DNA from: Bacillota bacterium
Lineage (GTDB): Bacteria; Bacillota; Clostridia; Lachnospirales; Lachnospiraceae
Assembly: GCA_023421075.1 (NCBI GenBank)
Contig: JAEZUM010000057.1
Coordinates: forward strand, 5,688-69,687
DNA: 64,000 nt
Reading direction: 5' to 3'
The notes under the pieces are model-generated. The model was not told the origin of the DNA and did no database searches. It was given only the letters and a program-made list of their open reading frames with translations. Position 1 is the stretch's first letter; each line of letters begins with the position of its first letter. Of this stretch, positions 1 to 6,708 are shown one piece after another. The position numbers and the translations under genes were made by a program.

Positions 1-8
1 ATGTTTGT

Positions 9-695
9 TTGTATAAGATATTATTAATTGATGATGATACTGATGTTCTTTCGATCAACAAGAAGTTTTTGCAAAAGGAAGGATATGAGGTGCGCACTGC
101 AAGTAATGCGAAGAATGGTATTGAAGTACTTAAAACATATCCTGCGGACTGTATCGTTCTTGACATAATGATGCCTGAATTGAATGGGTTCGATGCCTCC
201 GTTCAAATAAAGGCTTTCACATCCGCACCCTTTATATTTCTGACAGGAAGAAACAAAGAGACTGACAAAATCAGAGGCTTCTCTCTGGGTGCAAATGACT
301 ATATCGTAAAGCCTTATAGTTTGAAAGAGCTCAGTGCCCGTATTCAGGTACAGTTAAGAATGCATAATTCGAAGCCCACAACAAAAACAGTAATTTCATT
401 CCCTCCATTATCCCTTAATCTTACGCTTCATAAGGCATATTATTATGAAGAGGAGCTTCTCCTATCAAATCGAGAGTATGAATTACTACATATCCTGGTA
501 TGTAATGTGAATCAGCTTGTGACCTTTGAACTGATTGGGAAAACCTTGTGGGGGATCTATAATGATCCGGACCGAAGAACGATTATGGTTATCGCCAGCC
601 GTCTTCGCAAGAAATTTGAGAACTATCTAGAACTTGAATCTCGAATCGAAACGATTTGGTCTAAGGGTTACAGTTTTACCTACCGAACTGTTTAG
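9..695 (+). CDS. OmpR/PhoB-type response regulator
   Basis: Two-component DNA-binding response regulator of 228 residues. The receiver domain covers about residues 1-115: acidic pocket DDD at 8-10, phospho-acceptor Asp52 in VLDIMMPELNG, the Thr of FLTGR and the Lys of VKPYS. A winged-helix OmpR-type domain fills about 130-225 (LSNREYELLHILV, then RRTIMVIASRLRKKFE as recognition region). The first codon given is TTG and the window begins just upstream, so the true start may lie outside and no ribosome site can be judged. A histidine kinase starts 12 bases after its stop and a PqqD-like gene follows, so the three probably form one transcript. Its target is unknown; the neighbouring lasso/polysaccharide cluster is an inferred candidate. 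Confidence 0.9.
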   Translation: MYKILLIDDDTDVLSINKKFLQKEGYEVRTASNAKNGIEVLKTYPADCIVLDIMMPELNGFDASVQIKAFTSAPFIFLTGRNKETDKIRGFSLGANDYIVKPYSLKELSARIQVQLRMHNSKPTTKTVISFPPLSLNLTLHKAYYYEEELLLSNREYELLHILVCNVNQLVTFELIGKTLWGIYNDPDRRTIMVIASRLRKKFENYLELESRIETIWSKGYSFTYRTV

Positions 696-707
696 AAAGG
701 ACTAAGT

Positions 708-1526
708 ATGAATGCTCAGAGTACCAGAACGCCTTATGAGACCCCATCGTTATCGGTAGCAGAACTGACCTCATCATTATATGATGTGACGAAAAAACTA
801 TCCGTAGCGAATAAGGAATTGCTTGTTTTGCATCAGGAACAAAACTCATTGTTAACCAATTTGTCCCATGATCTACGATCCCCATTAACTGCAATTCAAG
901 GTGCTGTTGAATATCTTATCGCCTTCAATGATTTGAGTCATAATGATATTTTAAGTTACTTACAGCTGATTCAATTAAAGTCAAAGATCGTAGAAAAGCT
1001 CATCGATGATATCTTTTTACTTTCACAAATCGAATCAAAGTCCTGGAGCTTTAACTACGAGCCAACGAATATTGGTATGTTTTTAGAAGAGTTCTTTTTT
1101 ACTTGCCAATGTGATATTAAGTATTCAAAACGTAATTTAGTACTTGAAGTATCCCCTCAATTCCCCTATGAAGCAATGGTGGATACTACACTGCTCTATC
1201 GACTTCTTGATAACTTAATAACAAATGCTCTAAAATATTCATCTGATGACACTACCATTATTGTAGGAGCCAAGCTACAGTCCAACCATACCCTTCTTAT
1301 TTATATACAAGATTTTGGCTGTGGCATAGCTTCTGAATATTTAACTAAAGTATTTGAACGCTCATTTACGGTTTCTTCCGCAAGAACACCGGGTCCAGGC
1401 TCTAGCAATGGTCTTGGACTCTCCATTGCGAAGTCTATCGTAGCACAGCATAATGGAGAAGTATGGTGCGAAAGCAAGCTTGGATCTGGAAGTACTTTTT
1501 ATTTTACATTACCCATACATATATAA
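708..1526 (+). CDS. Soluble sensor histidine kinase
   Basis: Histidine kinase of 272 residues, the presumed partner of the response regulator upstream. The H-box NLSHDLRSPLTAIQ carries His54; the N-box is LLDNLITNALKYSS, the G1 box QDFGCGIA and the G2 box SSNGLGLSIAK. Only about 45 residues precede the DHp helix and they are not hydrophobic, so there is no membrane segment and no recognisable sensor domain. It should be cytoplasmic and must receive its signal through another protein or the short N-terminal helix (TKKLSVANKELLVLHQEQ looks coiled-coil). The start ATG follows GAAAGGAC at normal spacing. A PqqD-like gene begins 12 bases after its stop. Confidence 0.9.
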   Translation: MNAQSTRTPYETPSLSVAELTSSLYDVTKKLSVANKELLVLHQEQNSLLTNLSHDLRSPLTAIQGAVEYLIAFNDLSHNDILSYLQLIQLKSKIVEKLIDDIFLLSQIESKSWSFNYEPTNIGMFLEEFFFTCQCDIKYSKRNLVLEVSPQFPYEAMVDTTLLYRLLDNLITNALKYSSDDTTIIVGAKLQSNHTLLIYIQDFGCGIASEYLTKVFERSFTVSSARTPGPGSSNGLGLSIAKSIVAQHNGEVWCESKLGSGSTFYFTLPIHI

Positions 1527-1538
1527 TTTAGGAGGAAT

Positions 1539-1844
1539 ATGATTATCATGAAAGAAACTACATTAAACACAATGACCGAACTTAGCTTAATAACACTGAT
1601 CAAGGAGTTGGATGTTACCGACTTAGCCGGTGAGAAGGTTATGATTGATTTTTCAACGGGCAAATACTTTTTACTAAGGGGAGTTGCCAATGATATTTGG
1701 GATTACATACAATCACCAATTACAATAAGAGAAATTACGGACAAATTATTAGAACAATATGAAGTAGACGAGGAAACCTGTTACACTTCGGTAGTTCAGT
1801 TCATACAACAGCTTTACGACAATAAATTTCTTGCAATAAAATAG
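1539..1844 (+). CDS. PqqD-like RiPP recognition protein (lasso B1)
   Basis: Small protein of 101 residues with the PqqD/RRE fold pattern: KVMIDFSTGKYFLLRGVANDIWDYIQSPITIREITDKLLEQY is the usual three-strand plus helical layout (given here in two parts: residues around 30-50 and 50-75). Family members bind the leader of a RiPP precursor and deliver it to the peptidase. In lasso systems of Firmicutes this is B1, a separate small protein, normally next to B2. Here B2 lies 9 kb away on the other strand, and no other B1 candidate is visible, so this gene is the likely missing part. An AGGAGG lies 3 bases before the first ATG and 12 before a second in-frame ATG at 1548, so the start is uncertain by three codons. 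Confidence 0.8.
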   Translation: MIIMKETTLNTMTELSLITLIKELDVTDLAGEKVMIDFSTGKYFLLRGVANDIWDYIQSPITIREITDKLLEQYEVDEETCYTSVVQFIQQLYDNKFLAIK

Positions 1845-1890
1845 GTTTCTAATATACCACAAATAATGATCACTAGCATTAGAGTGTGCC

Positions 1891-1923
1891 CCAAAAGTTA
1901 GGTGATATTGAACTAACTTTTGG
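1891..1923. mobile_element. Decayed IS3-like end with hairpin
   Basis: A perfect 11-base inverted repeat (1891-1901 with 1913-1923, CCAAAAGTTAG and its complement) sits inside the string GTGCCCCAAAAGTTAG...CTAACTTTTGGAGG. This looks like the end of IS3-family elements as I remember them. No transposase frame survives in 1924-2200; only scraps with stops are seen. A T6 run follows at 1931, so the hairpin may also serve as terminator for the PqqD-like gene on the + strand. Confidence 0.35.
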
Positions 1924-2200
1924 AGGTTCATTTTTTAAGTCTTATCTATTTAGAAAAAGTTCCTGATGCTTTAGGTATAGGGTTGAGATACAGATCTAAT
2001 AAAATGAGTGAGGAGAATAAAAAAGATAACTTTTAGACATTAAGAATACCTTATTGTGAGATAACTTGAATCAGTCTGTCAAACGCCTTTCAAAAAATTC
2101 TAGAAATCAAAGAGCGAACGATGCCGAAAAACAAGAAAGGATATCATCCATACAATTTTTAGGTAACCAAGCACAGCAATACTGACAAATTAATTGAAGA
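1924..2200. other. Non-coding relic between convergent genes
   Basis: Together with 1845-1923 this is a 356-base gap between the PqqD-like gene and the convergent glycosyltransferase. On the + strand a broken reading frame (KKGYHPYNF then stop, then KHSNTDKLIEDYV) suggests a decayed gene, perhaps from the same insertion element. I see no intact gene, no RNA gene and no clear promoter here. Confidence 0.35.
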
Positions 2201-3340
2201 TTATGTATCTACAAAATTGTAAAACGTATTAATCTCAGTATCAAAATTTATATCAAGTATTTTTGTTGCTAACTTTGTAGCTAAATTATTTTCTAAACAT
2301 GTACATATTTTCATATACAGGTCATCTACATCCTCAAAAGCGGATAAATATCCATTTACTCCATCAACAATTTGTTCTCTAATGCAGGGTAAGTCAGTAG
2401 ATATGACAGGTTTATGAAGAACCCTAGCTTCCAGTACTGCTATACCATAACCTTCATGCCTAGAGGGTTGTATATATAGATCACATTTATTCACTAGTGG
2501 TAGTGGATTATTCATCTTACCTGTTAAGTGCATACAGTCACCTAATTCATAGGAATCAATTAATGATTGTAAGTTATCTCTTTCATTCCCATCCCCCACA
2601 ATATACCAATTAAAATCAATATGATTATTCCTAAGTATTCTAGCCACTTCTATTGCTATATCAAATCCCTTCTGTTTTTCTAATCTTCCAACACTAACTA
2701 ATATTAGTTTCTCATCACATATGTCAACATCAGGCAGCTCTTTAGCTCTCTCTAGAATCAGTGGAATATCAATTATATTATAAAGAACATGTGTGTTTTC
2801 AGCTATTTCTGGAAATTGTTTGTTAAATGCTGCTTGAACCGCCTTCGAAACGCAAAAAATTGTACTATACTGGTGCATATAAGACCGCACCTTAAAATAG
2901 CATGACATGTCCTCATCATGTACCCACATTGCTCTTTTCCGAGCATTAATTTTTCTGATACCATATAATGTCATAAAATATCCGTAACCATGAAAATCCA
3001 AAAGTATATCATAACTTTCATCAATATTGGGTACCTTCTTAAGTATTGCTTCAAAAAGGTTTTTCCTATGTATCTTCCTATAAACACGAACCATCAAAGA
3101 AGTGATTGAATGATTACTTCCATTAGGATTAATATCCTGTTGAATAACCTTAGAGTAAAATCCAAAATCTATTAATATTATTTTCACAGATCTTGTTAAA
3201 CGATTCTGAAAACTCATATCATTTTCGATTAAATAAAGCGTAACATCATATTCTGAACTTAATTTATTAATAAAAGCAGTCATAGCCACTTCTGTTCCGC
3301 CACACCCCAAAGTTCTTGCTAGAATTGCTATTTTCTTCAT
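2201..3340 (-). CDS. Glycosyltransferase family 4
   Basis: Retaining GT-B glycosyltransferase of 379 residues. The N-terminal loop LARTLGCGGTEVAM is the usual acceptor-side Gly-rich start; the nucleotide-sugar half has LVSVGRLEKQKGFDIAIEVAR and the E-x7-E motif in RHEGYGIAVLEARVLHKPVISTDLP. It transfers a sugar in the cytoplasm; donor and acceptor cannot be read. Start ATG has AGAGG nine bases upstream. It is the last gene of a three-glycosyltransferase unit, 155 bases after the preceding one, just downstream of the lasso kinase. It may serve the polysaccharide or decorate the peptide; both are inference. Confidence 0.85.
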   Translation of the reverse strand: MKKIAILARTLGCGGTEVAMTAFINKLSSEYDVTLYLIENDMSFQNRLTRSVKIILIDFGFYSKVIQQDINPNGSNHSITSLMVRVYRKIHRKNLFEAILKKVPNIDESYDILLDFHGYGYFMTLYGIRKINARKRAMWVHDEDMSCYFKVRSYMHQYSTIFCVSKAVQAAFNKQFPEIAENTHVLYNIIDIPLILERAKELPDVDICDEKLILVSVGRLEKQKGFDIAIEVARILRNNHIDFNWYIVGDGNERDNLQSLIDSYELGDCMHLTGKMNNPLPLVNKCDLYIQPSRHEGYGIAVLEARVLHKPVISTDLPCIREQIVDGVNGYLSAFEDVDDLYMKICTCLENNLATKLATKILDINFDTEINTFYNFVDT

Positions 3341-3495
3341 ATCTAATTACCTCTTATAGTTAGTTTTATTGCTATTAACAAGGTTGCTTATTAATAAATT
3401 ACCTACATATCCTACACATATGAATATCTCAGTGAATAGATACCATTCCAATATGAAATATCGATGTAATATATGTCCTACTATATATCATCAGA

Positions 3496-4413
3496 TTACA
3501 CACTATTTAATAGAAATTTTCCAATCTTCAATTTTAGTCTATTCATATAGAAGTTTATCCATGAAACTCTATACAGTAGATACGCCGAATCACATCGTAT
3601 TAAGTTCAAAATATACATCTTCCGTGGCCCTTGAGCATGAATTGTCTTTGCTTTAATCAAAGTTCCATCCTGTAACTGAAATAAAGGCTTTTTCTCTATA
3701 AAAGAAATTCTCTTCAAACCTAATTTTACATTCATTACGACGCTCTCATTTGCCAACAACTCAGAATTGACATAAGAATCGAAGACAGTATTATCATATG
3801 TAATCGTACCTGTATTAAAAACTCTCCATCTCTTCTGACGATCCCATAAATATAACAATGTCATATCACAAATTCCACCATTTATATTATTTTTTTTATG
3901 AAAACACCATTTCTCTCGTAAAATATTTATCTGATGAGTGTAGGCTTCCATTAAAAATTCAATAAAATCATCCATAGCATCGAGAGTCCAGTACGAGCAA
4001 TGAGGCGAAATTGTCCAATTATATTCTAAATCTGTTCCACTCCACTTAAAATATGCAACATCATACTTATTCATATCTAATTCAGAGATATCTTCATAAA
4101 TTATTAAATCACTATCAAGCATCCAGAGTTCGTTTATATTGTGTTTTCGTGCATAATCATATACACAAAAATATCTCTTAAAACATACCAGTTCAAATTC
4201 ATAATCATTTGATGACATATGGATATACTTAGTTTTAAACTCTTCGTAACGATTATCTACATAATCATCCATGTTATACCATTTTTTATATAAATTACGA
4301 TTACTATTGTCACCAAGCAAAACAAAGTCTTTGCAATATTTAGCTGTATTTTGAATTATTGGTGCCAGATAATTTGGACATCCTTTATGGATGAAAACCA
4401 ACTGAGCCATCAT
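3496..4413 (-). CDS. Putative DxD glycosyltransferase, unknown specificity
   Basis: Protein of 305 residues that starts like a sugar transferase (LVFIHKGCPNYLAPIIQNTAK) and carries a DSD metal-site candidate in LWMLDSDLIIYEDISEL, followed by a segment with SPHCSYWTLDAMDDFIEF. This layout occurs in poorly described capsule glycosyltransferases of GT-A type. The gene overlaps the stop of the upstream GT8 gene (ATGATG at 4408-4413); a second in-frame ATG at 4410 has the better distance (6 bases) to GGAGG, so residue 1 may be lost. Function is only inferred from DSD and context. It has no signal peptide and no membrane span. Confidence 0.6.
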   Translation of the reverse strand: MMAQLVFIHKGCPNYLAPIIQNTAKYCKDFVLLGDNSNRNLYKKWYNMDDYVDNRYEEFKTKYIHMSSNDYEFELVCFKRYFCVYDYARKHNINELWMLDSDLIIYEDISELDMNKYDVAYFKWSGTDLEYNWTISPHCSYWTLDAMDDFIEFLMEAYTHQINILREKWCFHKKNNINGGICDMTLLYLWDRQKRWRVFNTGTITYDNTVFDSYVNSELLANESVVMNVKLGLKRISFIEKKPLFQLQDGTLIKAKTIHAQGPRKMYILNLIRCDSAYLLYRVSWINFYMNRLKLKIGKFLLNSV

Positions 4414-5285
4414 ATTCCTCCTTTAGTCATTTTCTCTTTAGCCTTTAGAAGCAAACTCAATAGTTTATAAGTTAACCATTCAACTATATAACCCTGTCTA
4501 ATACGTATGTTCCAATAGTACTTAAAAGTAAAATGGATGTTTTTCGGTTGCCAAGGTTTCCATGGACCAATATAGTGTAATATGCATGTTTGATTGCTGA
4601 CTAACATTTGTTCATTGTTTACCTTCCAATCAAAATGAACCTGATAATTGAATCTAATAGCATCTGCAAATATCACATCATCATCGTATACAAGGTTTAA
4701 GATATCTTGATCAGGGGATACCAGAATATCCTTTTTTAAATCGATAAGTTTAAGAACATGTTCCTCTGAAAACTGTTTTCTGATTTTATCTAGATTAAAT
4801 AGCATTACACCAGAATTGAAATATCTCTGTTCTTCTCTACGTCCAAGACGTATATTACATCCCCTAGCTATATCTTCCAACCCCACACCCTGTCGTTCAT
4901 CACATGCAATAATTGAACATCCTTGGAAATCCATACTATATAAATCACTTATATCCTTAATAATTATAATATCCGCATCCAACCATAATATCTTGTCCAA
5001 AGTTTGAGGGAGAAAATTACTACAAAAGATTCTATAATACATTTCTTTTGAAAAGTGATTACCAATAGGTGCAGAGTTCAAAAAATCCTTTGAAACCTCA
5101 ATTGTATGTAAAGTACCATGGCAGATATTTCTTACATATATTTCTAATTTTATTGTATTTTTATGAGACAACTCACTACTCATTAAATACAAATCCAAAT
5201 GATCCCTATTTGTCCTAGCTAACGACAATAACATGGTCTGTAATGGCTTAAAATAATTATCATTTATTGCAACAAGTATATTCAC
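4410..5285 (-). CDS. Glycosyltransferase family 8
   Basis: GT8 enzyme of 291 residues, a retaining GT-A transferase that uses UDP-glucose or UDP-galactose. The N-terminus INDNYFKPLQTMLLSLAR, the metal site DAD in KILWLDADIIIIKDISDLY, the Asn of YFNSGVMLFNLDKIR and the C-terminal LHYIGPWKPWQ are the family's landmarks. The start is GTG with GGGAG six bases upstream. It opens the three-gene glycosyltransferase unit behind its own consensus-like promoter, separated from the lasso kinase by a terminator. A lipopolysaccharide-like or general polysaccharide role is usual for the family; peptide decoration is a possibility given the neighbour. Confidence 0.9.
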   Translation of the reverse strand: MNILVAINDNYFKPLQTMLLSLARTNRDHLDLYLMSSELSHKNTIKLEIYVRNICHGTLHTIEVSKDFLNSAPIGNHFSKEMYYRIFCSNFLPQTLDKILWLDADIIIIKDISDLYSMDFQGCSIIACDERQGVGLEDIARGCNIRLGRREEQRYFNSGVMLFNLDKIRKQFSEEHVLKLIDLKKDILVSPDQDILNLVYDDDVIFADAIRFNYQVHFDWKVNNEQMLVSNQTCILHYIGPWKPWQPKNIHFTFKYYWNIRIRQGYIVEWLTYKLLSLLLKAKEKMTKGGI

Positions 5286-5337
5286 AACAAACTCCCATTC
5301 TTTTCATATATTTGGTTAATTTTTACATTTCTTTGTT

Positions 5338-5366
5338 ATTATATAGTATTACCTCTAAAAAATCAA
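5338..5366 (-). promoter_or_regulatory. SigA-type promoter for the GT8 unit
   Basis: On the - strand TTGATT (5361-5366), a 17-base spacer and TATAAT (5338-5343). It lies about 50 bases upstream of the GT8 start and just after the kinase terminator, so the three glycosyltransferases can be expressed apart from the lasso operon. Confidence 0.6.
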
Positions 5367-5417
5367 GTCATATTTAATTTATACATATTATCAATAATGA
5401 TTAAACTAAAGTTATGC

Positions 5418-5462
5418 AAAAAAATACCTACGCAATATGTAAGTAACAGCTTTACGTAGGTA
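5418..5462 (-). terminator. Rho-independent terminator after the HPr-kinase-like gene
   Basis: On the - strand an 8-base stem TACCTACG/CGTAGGTA (5455-5462 with 5425-5432) and a 22-base loop are followed directly by a run of T7. It starts 10 bases after the kinase stop codon. Confidence 0.75.
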
Positions 5463-5472
5463 ATTTAGATGT

Positions 5473-6408
5473 TTATTTATACGCTTTTTCCAATTTATCT
5501 AATGTACTAATTACCAACTCAGCTTGCTTCGTTGAAGTTTTATGCTTTTCTGGTCGCTCTATTATATACATAGGAATATCTCTCGCAATCTTTAACCAAC
5601 TCTTTAATTCGTATTCATTACATCCAAAATTCTGAAAACATTCAACTTTATATAGAATCGACATTAATAATTTTAGCTTATCTCCACCTACTACTTCTTT
5701 TATATGTACTTGTTCACAAGTTACAACTTTAATCACAAAAATCGCTTGTAAGGGTGCTGACTCACAATAAAATTTTTTCCTTTCAGGAATTGCATATTTT
5801 TCACGGACTTCTTCTATTCTAACTAACTTATTTATATCATATTGATAATCAAGTGCTACATCTTTACATAGCTTTCTTTGTGGATAAGCAGCATGTACTA
5901 TCGATCCTAATTCATCATTTGATATTACGACTGTATCATCGGCACAAAAGTATATATTATCATAAAGAAGTAATTCTGAAGTTAGTGTTGACTTACCAGC
6001 CCCACTTGCTCCACAGATTGCTATTGCTTTTCCGTTTCTCACCATCCCACTTCCGTGTAATTCAATATACCCTCGCTGCAAGAACAAAAAGTATATACAT
6101 GATGTTAAAAATATCTGATTAACATAAACAGGATCAAAATTCGGCTTTAGTTGATATTCAATTGTGTTACCAAATGTTATTACAAAAGCACCTTGATTTA
6201 CGAAACGAACAACAGATAACTTATTATCATAATGATACATGCATCCAAATCCTCTTTCTAATTCAAATGCTGTTTCATCCACATACTCTTGCTTTAATCG
6301 TGTTTTCCTAATAGTAATATCAATTGTATCTTGTGATTCAATTTCCATTAATTCAGCAAATTGATAATCTGACATTACGAACAATCCATGTATCTTGTAA
6401 TAATACAT
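5473..6408 (-). CDS. HPr-kinase-like lasso peptide kinase
   Basis: Protein of 311 residues related to the C-terminal half of HPr kinase. The P-loop GASGAGKST is at 133-141, preceded by IELHGSGMV (His118) and followed by FCADDTVVI (Asp157-Asp158). In paeninodin-type lasso clusters such kinases phosphorylate the precursor on its C-terminal Ser. It directly follows the precursor gene found here, which supports that role, but this precursor ends in Pro-Gln, with the last Ser three residues from the end, so the acceptor may differ. The open frame runs further upstream to 6582, but that part overlaps the hairpin and the precursor; the ATG at 6408 has GGAGG nine bases before it and gives MYYYKIHGL, the natural start. 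Confidence 0.88.
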   Translation of the reverse strand: MYYYKIHGLFVMSDYQFAELMEIESQDTIDITIRKTRLKQEYVDETAFELERGFGCMYHYDNKLSVVRFVNQGAFVITFGNTIEYQLKPNFDPVYVNQIFLTSCIYFLFLQRGYIELHGSGMVRNGKAIAICGASGAGKSTLTSELLLYDNIYFCADDTVVISNDELGSIVHAAYPQRKLCKDVALDYQYDINKLVRIEEVREKYAIPERKKFYCESAPLQAIFVIKVVTCEQVHIKEVVGGDKLKLLMSILYKVECFQNFGCNEYELKSWLKIARDIPMYIIERPEKHKTSTKQAELVISTLDKLEKAYK

Positions 6409-6454
6409 TGTTTTCCCTCCTCTGTAATATAGCCTACAAAATCCTATATAAAAG

Positions 6455-6480
6455 AAAAAGTCACAGAAATGTGACTTTTT
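6455..6480 (-). terminator. Hairpin/attenuator between precursor and kinase
   Basis: A perfect 10-base inverted repeat (6455-6464 and 6471-6480, loop of 6) ends in T5-C-T4 on the - strand, 8 bases after the precursor stop. Such partial terminators after RiPP precursor genes allow much precursor mRNA and little enzyme mRNA. The repeat is seen; the attenuation role is inference. Confidence 0.8.
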
Positions 6481-6487
6481 CATAATA

Positions 6488-6640
6488 TTACTGTGGCGAA
6501 CCTGCACCAGCGCCTGGACGATACCAGTGACCATCAATATTCTGCCATGGCCCATCAAAATTATCTGAAGGAGCACCACCATCGGCAGTTGCTGTAATGT
6601 CTAATTCTTCCATACTAGGCATTCCCCATTCTTTCTTCAT
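6488..6640 (-). CDS. Lasso-type RiPP precursor peptide
   Basis: A 50-codon gene. The leader MKKEWGMPSMEELDITATAD has W5-x2-P8-x-M10-x2-L13, matching the Y/W-x2-P-x-L-x2-L signature recognised by lasso B1 proteins. The rest (21-50) begins GGAPSDNFDGPW and ends HWYRPGAGAGSPQ. Candidate rings: Gly21 to Asp29 (9 members) or Gly22 to Asp29 (8). A Thr at -2 would instead put Asp20 first with Asp26 at position 7, so the cleavage site is uncertain. Tail Trp39, Tyr40, Arg41 could act as plugs. AAAGGAGG lies 6-7 bases upstream of the ATG, an extended -10 box lies further upstream, and an attenuator follows. It sits between cyclase and kinase, as in paeninodin-type clusters. The core is longer than usual for lasso peptides (about 15-26) and lacks a C-terminal Ser. 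Confidence 0.82.
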   Translation of the reverse strand: MKKEWGMPSMEELDITATADGGAPSDNFDGPWQNIDGHWYRPGAGAGSPQ

Positions 6641-6681
6641 ATATGATTCCTCCTTTCGATGATTTTTTATTACATATTCAT

Positions 6682-6690
6682 ATTATAGCA
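6682..6690 (-). promoter_or_regulatory. Extended -10 promoter for the precursor gene
   Basis: On the - strand TGCTATAAT (TG-n-TATAAT), about 45 bases upstream of the precursor start, inside the 68-base gap after the cyclase gene. No good -35 box is seen, which fits an extended -10 promoter. It would let the precursor be made in excess of the enzymes. Confidence 0.5.
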
Positions 6691-6708
6691 TTTTTTTTAT
6701 TTATGCAT

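Noticed and set aside
3369..3656. + strand frame of 95 codons antisense to the DxD glycosyltransferase gene
   Set aside because: No ribosome site, no domain pattern, and it overlaps a well supported gene on the other strand.
6409..6582. N-terminal extension of the HPr-kinase-like protein
   Set aside because: The extension runs through a terminator hairpin and the precursor gene, while the ATG at 6408 has a perfect ribosome site.
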